This document shows positions 13,143-23,900 of a stretch of 64,000 nt of DNA, in pieces. The position numbers and the translations under genes were made by a program. The stretch is from NCBI GenBank assembly GCA_021014325.1, contig CM037472.1:25715063-25779062 (forward strand), in the 5' to 3' direction. The stretch comes from Plazaster borealis. Its lineage: Eukaryota; Echinodermata; Asteroidea; Forcipulatida; Labidiasteridae. The number at the start of each line of letters is the position of its first letter. Positions within the stretch are counted from its first letter, which is position 1. The notes under the pieces were generated by a model, which was not told where the DNA came from, did no database searches, and saw only the letters and a list, made by a program, of their open reading frames with translations.

Positions 13143-13204
13143 AAACCAAAATAATATTATTTTTTACTGATGTAATTATTACATCAATGAAATAGAGTTG
13201 AACT

Positions 13205-13480
13205 GTCATTTTCAGGGGCGAGAGACATTACTGACAAAAAGGCCTGAAACTGATGTTGAAATAATGACATTTCCACCTTTTTTATAACTCTTGAGTTATA
13301 AATTTCAATGAGCTTCTGAGAACAGTATCCTCAGCGCTAGATATGATAAAAAACAGGATTTCTTTATATCTGAAGAAAACAATCTTTTTAGTTATTCACC
13401 AGACAGACATAAAAAGGTCTGGAATCAGTTAAAAGCATGAAATTTATCATCCCTGTACTTTGTTATGGACAGCAAGACCT
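13205..13480 (+). repeat. Interspersed repeat, pair with 35770-36060
   Basis: It shares GAAAT-ATGrC-ATTCCACCTTTT, GAACAGTATCCTCAG and an ending CATCCCTG with the block at 35770-36060, in the same orientation. Identity is low, so these are old copies of one family of unknown class. Confidence 0.6.
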
Positions 13481-13709
13481 TACCGATGACCGCTATATCA
13501 TGATGTAGCAATCATTTTTCCTCCTATTCTCATAATTATCCACCAATCAGAGACTGGAACAGAAAACAGTCTGGTACCTCTTTAGTATGCAGATAATCAG
13601 TGTTCATGATTACTACTGCACTCAGGGAACATGTCAATCCTGCTTGAACCATGAACAATGGTAGGAGAGTAACACGGATAAGGTGGGTGGCTGGGGACGG
13701 ATGCCGGAG

Positions 13710-14995
13710 TCACCTGTTGGCCCCTAAGCACGTCATCTGCTCATCAAATCTGTGATGTAAGAAGCTAAGTATCTCCTTTGCTCTGGCTGCGGAAATCTTT
13801 GCTCTATGCTGCAGATGTTCCTGTGAGCTGAAGAAATAAAACATAGGGGGGATTTAGAGGGTTGAAACTGAGGCCATGTCTGAGTTAGTGGCTGTGGCTA
13901 AAGCTATGGCTACGGCTAGCTTTCCCCGCCATCTTGCAATGGAAGTCCTTAGCAACACCCTTAGCAACAGTCGTAGCCATAACCGTAGCCGCCAATTCGG
14001 ATAGGGCTCGACAGATATTTGGACAAATTAAAAATGGCAAAGAAAACTGAAACTGCACTTCAGGAGAATGAAATATATAACAATCTAAATGTGGTAGTAA
14101 GTAAATGTTGTATAGTATGTACACTTAAAGCCTGGTTCATACTTTAAGCGAAAGCGAATGTGAAGCGAATTTTTGTGACGCAATAATCGTTACGCACTGT
14201 TTATCCAATTATGACACAAGAAAATTTGTTTCGCTTTTGCTTTCGCGTGGAGTATGAACTGGGCTTAAAGTTCATTTAACGTGTATCAGTAAAGAGTACA
14301 TTCTAAATGGAAACTACATAATCTGAAAGTGGTTGTCTACATTCTAGAAGTTCCAAACGCTAAGATTTCCCAAAACACACCTCAAATTAAGTAGATTTTG
14401 AGACTTTGCACGTGGAAATATGATGTGGTGATGTTTGTGGTTACACATAATGTTGTTACACCACCGATTCTTTTCAGAAATCACCAAAATAGACAGTTCA
14501 AGCCTGGTTTGTATTGGAACATTTTAAGGAATCTCCGGGTTCTCGCATACATTGCTTTAATCATCACATCATCATCAAGTCGGCCACAGCTGGGCTCTGA
14601 TATGACCGCCCTATTCCCTCCGGTCCGCCATAACGGTGGCAAGCTTGCCCGCCGTCTCCACTCCCGTGTCTTTCTTCAGTGCCCCTTACATACCTCGCCT
14701 ATTCCTGTCATTTTTCGGCTCCCATGTGTAAAGGAAACAAAATTTACAGACTTTAACGGACCCCATTTTTAGAATACGCATGAGACTTGCACGGTCTGTT
14801 CATACAGAAATTATTTCCTTGATGTTACTGAAAACCCTTAGGAGGGGAATCCCTTGTTGTCTGACATGAAAACTGGTTGTTCCCACTGTTGGATATTTAC
14901 CAGTTAATTAGTTGTTGGACACTTGGAAATGCTGTCATCATTGACTGCGCAGTACCATAGCTCACCCTGGGCAGTGATGCATAGAACTTAAAGAC
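13710..14995 (-). CDS. FANCM: FANCM exons 24-25: helix-hairpin-helix C-terminus
   Basis: Exon 24 encodes [20 protein letters not shown], matching human LQFYLSIPNISYITALNMC. Exon 25 encodes [22 protein letters not shown], matching HQKAEEIYRYIHYVFD. Together they form the tandem HhH fold that in human FANCM pairs with FAAP24. The protein ends at TGA 13712-13710, nine residues after the FDEQM segment. Confidence 0.92.
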
Positions 14996-17900
14996 CTGGA
15001 TGAATAAAATACAAACAGATGATAATCACTCAACTGAATGTGGTTCAAAGGTCACATTGAATTCAAACCACTAGTTTATGCTTTAGCAAGCGTAAATTTC
15101 ATGATTTTTAAAGTCCTTTCCATTCAAAACCCATTTTATAACAATTTGACTCAGAATACGAACACATACATCCTAATGCCATCTGAGAGAAAACTAATAA
15201 ACAAATGAACACAATTAAGTGTAATGACTTGACAACACAAACTTACCCATACTTCTCTCACCAAGTGAACAAGTTTAAAGTACACTGTTACAGTAGGCAT
15301 TGCTAGGGGTTCACCACAATCATTTCTCAAAAACAAAGAGGGGATGCTTTTCCAATCAATCACAAAAAGGGCAAAACAATCAGAGAAAGCAGCACGAAAT
15401 ATTACAAAAAATACAACATTTCAACTCTACCCTTGAATATTTGTCTTTGGGATCAGGGGATCAGGTTGGCTCAGTGGTTTCTTGCCCTGTCTTCCACCTG
15501 TAGACCCCGGTTCAAATCCCACCACAGGCTGGAGCCTTGTACGTTAACTGGGTTTTCAGTCCCTACCTGACTGCGTGGGTTTTCCCCAATTGGGGGGTTT
15601 TCCTCCCACATCTAAAAACATTTCTTCTCGTTTCTAATCACCATCCTGTTATTGGCGCTTGCGTTGTTGGATGTGTAATGGAATAAATAAAATTATAACT
15701 GTCGATCGAAGTCTTACCTGTTCTTGCATGGAATCCATTGAGGGTGGAGGAGTCAGAGCGGATCCTTTCCTAATCTCAATGCGTACTAAATCAGCTAGGA
15801 TCCTTGCTGTATCATCTGCATTTTAAGAACATACACCACAAACAAGTAATATCAAAATCAATCCTGGTATAGATCTCGTGCATTTGACATCACAAGCCCA
15901 AACAGCACCCTCACTGAGGTCAAAGGAAGTCCTATCATTGGCTGAGACTTTTGAGCGGCGTGTACACGCGTGCACATTTCCATTGTTTAACCTCAACGAT
16001 GGCAGGCAATGCAGGGAGTCTTTTGGTGATTATACCATTTACTTTCTAATAATATTGAGACTGAATGGTCCAATTCTTTTATTTTTGTTTTCTCTTAACA
16101 AATTTTGACAGATGATGCTGTTTAAAGATACTGGACACTATTGGTAATTGTCAAAGACCAGTCTTCTCACTTGGTGTATCTCAACATATGCATAAAATAA
16201 CAAACCTGTGAAAATTTGAGCTCAATTGGTCGTCGAAGTTGCGAGATAATAATGAAAGAAAAAACACCCTTGTCACACGAAGTCGTGTGCTTTCAGATGC
16301 TTGATTTCGAGACCTCAAAATCTAATTCTGAGGTCTCGAAATCAAACTCGTGGAAAATTACTTCTTTCTCGAAAACTACGTTACTTCAGAGGGAGCCGTT
16401 TCTCACAATGTTTTGTACTATCAACAGCTCCCCATTACTCGTTACCAAGTAAGGTTTTATGCTAATAATTATTTTGAGTAATTACCAATAGTGTCCAGTG
16501 CCTTTAAAAACAGAATACATACAAAAATTTCCGCATGTGTCACGGACAATGCACAAAAAACAAGTAACATGCAATTAATTGTTTGTACATGGCTGATGGA
16601 CGTGAGACCATATCAGGTGCCGAAAAATAATCTATTTTTAGTTTTTAATCCATTTCTACTTATCACTGGCGGATACTCTGAGTGCAATACCTTAAATGAA
16701 AGCTTGTAACTTTCTCAAATCTATAAAAATAGCTATTTAAAATTTTAATCTAAGTTTTTGGGTCAAATCGGTAAAAAGTAGGATCATTCAGAACAATCAA
16801 TGTTTCAAAAGTTCAATTTTTTCCCTGAAATTGTGGGTGTGGGTTTTTCAAAAGAAACAACTGAAAATCAAAATTCAGTTTTCAGTCAAAAAAAGAAAAG
16901 AAGAAAAAAAAGAAGAATGCTTAGCATTTTCCTCTATTCTCTGAACATCAAATTTGCATGCTGGAAGCATGGAAAAGCCATTGAAAACTCCTGAGCTTGG
17001 AGAACATATTGATCTAAAATATCTGCTTTATTTGACATGTTTGAGGAATTACTGTGTTCTTCAAAGTACAGGGTATATTGAACGGCCAGTCAACATAAAC
17101 AAAAAACATTTGGGGGGTGGATGGGTGGGTCGAAACAATTTTGAAAAAAAAAGAACATAAGTGTTAAACATTGATTATTCTAAATGACCCTGAAGTGTTT
17201 AAAGATTTTACAAGGAAAACAATCCATTTATAATCAACATTGTGTATAATTTGTAAATACTATCTGCAGTCCGATCACAATGGCTTTCTTACCCAATGAA
17301 TCTGAGTACAGCACTTTAATGTGGGTCCTACTAAGAGCTGCTAAGGTACTGTCGAAGTACTTGGTTCGAATCCTGTATATGGAGATAAAATGTTTATATG
17401 CACTGTGTTATAATCATAGCATTGCAAGTTTTACGCAAGATATGCATTGCCACAACTATTTGTAACCTTTCAGAAATAGGCACTGTAAAAATTATCATAA
17501 TAACATATTTCTTGTAATGAAACCAAGGATTCCTCCTAAGTGAACAAGTCTGGGGAAACCTGTAAACAAGGGTGCTTGCTATGTGAACCAGAAACACAGG
17601 TGTCAACCCCAACTCTACAAAATTTAAGCGGTAACTTAACTAAGCAAGTCATTGTACAACACATTATTCAAATCTGACTCGCAAATGGCTTATCGAGCAG
17701 AGCATTCTCTGTGTTATTATTAAGGGAACAAAAGAGTGGCGACGAGGTCTTAAATGACCGTTTAAAACCAGCAGGGTCAAGGTCTGTGTAATAAAGGCAA
17801 GCCAAAGGTGATGTCCTTTATCACCCGGCCACGACCCTGCAAGGTTTTAAACGGATGTTAAAGACCGAGTCACTACTCTTTTATTTCCCATTCATAAATA

Positions 17901-20900
17901 CCCCAGACAGTTTGAGCATTTCTATTGGCTAAGAAGTGGTCACATGACCATCTTTACCTGACTTTAAACGGCTGATAAAGACATAGCAAGAGCTGTTTAA
18001 AACCAGTTGAAGTGTGAATGGCCCCTGAACATGAATACAAAAAACCTTAGATGAACTCATTATTCTACATAACTTTATTTATTTTCGAAGACATGAAAGA
18101 AAAATAATAAACAGTTCTTCAAAATTATTACTTTCACAAACATATAAAAAATGTATAAGGTTTAATCAAAATATTTCTAAAAGTTAAAGTTAATTCCGAA
18201 ATAAAATAGATTCTTAATGAAAACATTTAGAAAGCATTTTCTTGGACGAGGCTGGAGAATTGTAAAAAGTGTTTACAAAATATCGTCTGCTCACATGCAA
18301 GTTTGTTTGTGCTCAAATAAAAGTTTTATGAAGTATTGGGACACTCATTTATTGGATTTAAATTAAAATGTCTGACAGCTTGCCCTGTAATTTTGACCTT
18401 CAATTTGATATTGGTGATATATCTGATGAAGAATTTATTGTTGAGGAGGAATTGAGCATCCATGAGGCGGAACAAACAGAAAATGCAGACCAAGATCAGT
18501 CAACAAATAGGCCTAGGTTCCAGCAGTTCACAGACGATGAAATCACAGCTTTAGAGAAGCAGAAAAATGAAAAATCAACTACATATGTGACAGTCTGGGG
18601 AATAAGGATATTGAAAGGTAAGTTAATATTCCCTAAATAAATTTAAAAGTTAAAGAGTATTTTTTCTTCATTTATATATTTTTTTTAGCCAGTAAAACAC
18701 AAAAACTAAAGAAATTCATGTTTTCAGTCAGGTTTTTTTTTCTTGCATGATATTGAGCCAACATATTAAAACAAAAATGGTAATTACTTTTACAGATTGG
18801 TGTCAGTATGTGAAAGTTGATCCAAACTTTGAAGGTCTTCCACCCAACGAATTGGCCCGCCTCCTGAGACGCTTCTATGCCGAAGTAAAAAAACAAGATG
18901 GGACAACTTACTCTACAGTCAATGCGAGGGATGAGGGCAGCAATACACAGGCATCTGACAAGTCCACCACACAACCGTGATATCAACATATTGAGCAGTC
19001 CAGAATTCCTCTCGGCTAATAATGTCTTCAAGGCCGTAATGAAGAAAATCAAGAGAGACGGAAATGACAAAAGCTCACACAAAAGTGTCATCAAACCAGG
19101 TGATATCAGAAAGATGTTCTCCAGCGGTGCCCTTTCAACAACGACTCCTGCAAGTCTTCTCAGGCTTGTTTGGTTTTTTGTTGAGTTCTTCTTTTGTAGA
19201 CGAGGCAGAGAAGGACTTCAATGCCTGAAGAGAGATTCGTTTGTCTTCAAGACTGATGGTGAAGGCAAAGAGTATGTGACAATGGTTTTCAATGAAGCTA
19301 CCAAAAACCATCCTGGTGATCTGCAACATGATTTCCAAGGGGAGAAGAGGATGTATGCCAACCCCGACAGCAATGTCTGCCCTGTAGCTGTCATGAAGCT
19401 GTATCTAACAAAGCTGAATCCTAAGCAAGATGCTTTCTTCCAGCGCCCCTCCTCTTCATGGGATGATGAGCCACGCAAGCGCAAGCCATGGTTCTTCAAT
19501 GCACCACTTGGCAGAAACAAGATTGGGAAGATGATGAAGGATATTTCCCAAGTTGCATGCCTAAGTGAAGTGTACACTAATCATTGCATCAGAGCCACTG
19601 CCATAACTGCTCTCAATGAAGCTGGGTTAGACAGTCGCACCATCATGACCCTGTCAGGTCACCGCAACGAATCCTCCATCAAACACTATTGCAGAGACTC
19701 CTCTGAGAAACAGAAGAAACACATGTCCGAGGCTCTTCACAGCACAGTCGTTTCAGGTTCCACTTCCATGTCCACGAGCAGACCATCCTCGGCTCCCCCG
19801 ATGCCATCTGTGTCTGATAGCATTCACGCAATTGACGAAGCAGACGATGGGCTGGTAGCGACCGTCCAATCGTCCAACGACACGGCAGGGCCACTCTCAT
19901 CAGTGAACTCCGTGACGGCACAATCTGTGTTCACAGGATGCACATTCACAGGCAATGTCGTTATCAACATGAGCCACGTAAAACCATCGATGCCTGATGA
20001 CAATTAATCCATGAGCTCATTATCACCAGAGACAGTAGACATCTTTGATCAATTGTTATTGTGTTCTTTCGTTCACGATCTCAGTCTACCATGATACTTG
20101 GAGCTTTTTTGGCACAAAAATAAAAACAGCTGCAACGGTCTAAATATTGGTGAGACTGTATATAAATGAAATGAGTCCACGCACTGCAGTGCAGAGTCCA
20201 CGGAACAAGCTTCAGTTCAGTTACCCAAACTGTTATAAATAATCACACTCACCAGTCAGATCAACGTTACCATTTCTTTAAATGTTCCTCCTTATACAGC
20301 AGTTGTTGTCAGTTTTAATAAAGTTCCTATTTTACTGCGAAAACAGTGTATTTCTGAAGATTATTTCCAAGTTTCACAGCCCGGTGGCCATGCCGCGACA
20401 TCGTCTGTCAATATCTGCTGAAAGTTGTTGTTTTAGTCTGGTTTCGTGTTTTGAAATTCTAGATTGTGCAAACCTTATACTGGGGAGGCGGCAACCAGGC
20501 GCACAAGCAGGCAGGGCCCCTGAACATGAATTACAAACTTTTCTAAGTTTTTTTTGTTTGTTTACCACCGATTTTCGTTATTATTTAACTTTTTAACAAA
20601 AAGGGCATTTATGAATGGGAATGAAAGAGTGGCGACTCGTTCTTAAACGGCCGTTTAAAACCTTGCAGGGTCGTGGCCGTGCGATAAAGGCCCTCGCCTT
20701 CGGCTCGGGCCTTTATCGCACGGCCACGACCCTGCCGGTTTTAAACGGCCGTTTAAGAACTCGTCGCCTACTCTTTTATTCCCTTATTCATAAATAAAGG
20801 ATAAACTGTAATTGAACTTGTATTTCTGTAAAAAGGGTTTAATTCCTGTACGCAGGCCGTTTCGACAAAGATCGCGTTGCATGCAACGCTCAACGGTTGT

Positions 20901-23900
20901 ACAAGCGCTTACTAACAGTTTTTACATTGAGTACCCTATGTATTGATTGAGTTACGGGTTATCATCGCCCGCATAAGTTTGCGCGCCAACAGGCATATGG
21001 CTATGAATGCTGAACACGCTTTAGCCAACCAGTCTTAAACAGCTCCAGCTATGTCTTTATCAACCGTTTCATACCAGGTAAATGTGGTCATGTGACTACC
21101 TTTCAACTAGTAATAGGACTGCCTATACTGTCTGGGGTATTTATGAATTCTATTATAGCTAAAATGTCCGCTACAGTTGTCTTCTCTAAAGGCCTGTTTA
21201 ACTTACAGTGGTTTGGGGTTCTTGGCATCGGCTACTTTGACTCGATCTTTCTCTAAGATGAGACAAGGTCTGTCAAACAGCTCACACAGATGTCGGACTC
21301 GATCGATCAGCTTGTTCTTGTTGACACTACTCCCAAAATCTGTCAATTTAAAGTAAAATATTATGATATGACAAAAAAGTGCTAACAATTTTCTGAAAAA
21401 ACGAACAGAAAACCATTCAAATGTAGTACATGTGACATTGTATTTTGGTCTGTAACCTTATTCTGGTAAGCGTAATTTTGCTTTGCTTAGCTCCTTTTTG
21501 TGCTTAAACCTGCGATGCCCCGCCCCTGTCAGATTTACACGACTGCCATTGGTAACTGCAGCCAGTAGACCGTTGGGAAACGTGTGTAACTCCTTTGTAA
21601 TGTTGATTTCATACTTTTTTCAAAGCTAATAACCTTTCCAAATGTTGAAGAGCCAGTTTGACAAAAACAAAAAAATAAACAAATGTAAATTTTAATTTTG
21701 TGTGTGTTAATTAGTATGTGTTTACACTGTGAAGTCTATGTAGAAAGTGGAGATTCCGAGTCCATGAGTCACACTGCCTATAGGGTCATAGACTATGTCA
21801 ATCGGGCTTGTCTGAGGATAGAACTTAAAGGGTTTCAACTATTTTTGCTAAAAACTGAATGAGTAATTAACTAAAATTTGATTTGGGTCACTGGCTGCAG
21901 ACCGGTAGGCCATCGGAGAGTTTAAGCAGCTCCAAGAAATTGGGCACTCAGGTTTCTTTCCTTTATATGAATTCAAGGGGACAATCATGTGCTGTCTGTA
22001 TTACTTGGTTGGCACTATTCCTAACATTGTGCCCAGCATAAACCTCTTGTAGACGCAACTGTTTAAAGGGCCAGCGTGATGACGCGAGATAAAACCTGCA
22101 AGTAATCTTGTTATGCGTGCGCGAGAGTTATGCACGTGAGTAATGCCGGAACAAGCTGGTACAGTTCAATTCAATTCAATGTAACATTTATTTCCATACT
22201 CACAAAAATAGAAAGAATCATTTGGACACAAAATATAGTAGTACAGTACAAGCTAAGAGTATTATAAACATGACCAATGAAAGAGAGGATGAACAATAAA
22301 ACAATAGAAGCTGTGAGTAAGGAGCCTGTTCAAATAAGCCGAGGCTTGTGGGGAACAGCCCTAGACAAAAATAAAATAAAATAAACAATTAACAAAACAA
22401 TAATAACAAATATAAAAAGATAAACATGAGAGAATGCAAACTGAATCGGTAAGGAAATAGTAAAACAGATAATGCCAGGGCATAATGACCCAAACTAAGA
22501 GCAGCTAAAAAGAGAGCTGAAAATGAGCTGTGGAGTCGGGAGAGAAAGCGAAGTTACATAATGAGCGAGTAGGGCTCTTTTGAATGAGGCTTTAAAGTGA
22601 CCCACAGAAGGCTGATCTTTGATTAGGTCATCGATGATGTTCCACAGACGAGGACCACAAAAAGCGAAGTGTGTGCACAGAGTACGAGGTTCGAGTGAAA
22701 GGGATATAAAACAGGACATTATGCACATGACCATAGATGGCTTGGTCTAAACAGGGCCCAATTTCAAAGCGCTGCTTAAGCAGAAAATATTGCTTTAACA
22801 TTTTCTGCTAAGCAAAATTAAGTAGGATACCAGTCACAGATTGTACATGTGACATTGTATTTTGGCTGGTATCCCTATTCTGATAAGCATAATTGTGTTG
22901 TGCTTAGCTATTTTTGTGCTTATAAGCAGCTCTATGAAATTGGGCCTTGGTGTGTTTTAAGAATGCCCACCTGATATGGACTTCTTCTCGATGCCCATGC
23001 GAGTGCTGACGATGTAATCACACCCACTGAGCTGGCTGACGATGGGGTTGAGGTTGTGTCTTAGTGCCAGGGTGGACACCATGTGAGATGAGCTGGAGAG
23101 CTCCTTGGAGTCTACAAGAATCACTGGCTTGCCTCTATTCATCTCACCTTGAGACTGGAAAAGATGAAATCATGTGTGTAGATAGAGAGAGCAATCCACA
23201 AGAAGTATGTTAGGATCTTAAAGATATTTATACAGGATTGGTAGAGCTGACAAAATAGTCACAGACAGTTTAATAGATGTTAAATTTGCATCGGGGATAA
23301 AGAATATTATATTTGGTTTTACCCGTACATTGATGTGTGTAAAGCACGGTATACTTTCCTGAGTCCTGTGAAAAAACAAAAAAACAAAAAAAAACGTTGT
23401 GGGTTCGATTCCCACCCGAGTAATATGCCTGTGATTTTTTTCACAGGACTCAGGAAAGTACCGAGTATACAGTGCTTTACACAAGTCGCAGACAGTGTTC
23501 ATGGTTTTTTTTGGTTTTCAGATAAAGTTTTCTTAAATTTCACTCTATTTCAGAGGGAAAAAAATGGTTCTAACATGAACTTCATAATCAGTAAGATTTC
23601 AGACTAAAATTAAACAAGTGTCAAGACTGGGACTCGAACCCACACTCTGCTGATCAGAAACACCAGAGCTTGAGTCTGGTGCTCTTAACCGCTCGGCCTA
23701 CTCAGCTACTCACCCCTGCCAGTGTTGTCTTGCTAGTCATTTGAATAGAGCTCGGCGAGAGAGGAAGGCACCTGGGCTGAGCTTTCACAGGTGATCTCAT
23801 CGTGGTGGTCTGCAGCGCTACTGCCTTATTTCCACCTCCAATTACTTCAACCTTCGGTATCCCCGAGTACTGTTGAGAAGATTGACAAACTGAGGTACGA

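Larger units (their letters stand above)
7159..13709. other. Convergent intergenic region between PRDX5 and FANCM 3' ends
   Basis: No coding exon was recognised. It holds the 3' UTRs, whose ends cannot be fixed; an AATAAA at about 7696 is one candidate signal for PRDX5 and an inverted AATAAA near 12482 one for FANCM. The rest is MITE and SINE copies listed separately and AT-rich sequence in which I see nothing more. Confidence 0.6.

Noticed and set aside
15151..15363. Candidate FANCM exon containing [12 protein letters not shown]
   Set aside because: It does not match the FANCM C-terminus. The exon at 14995-14901 fits both phase and protein similarity, and phases close without this segment.
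18368..20007. Host KIAA1958-type gene instead of a mobile element
   Set aside because: Direct repeats at both sides, insertion into another repeat inside a FANCM intron, antisense orientation and the frameshift favour a Crypton copy.
22495..22734. Separate small host gene on the minus strand
   Set aside because: The GPRLWN..FK pattern and the ATTGA tail identify it as the end of a LINE product.
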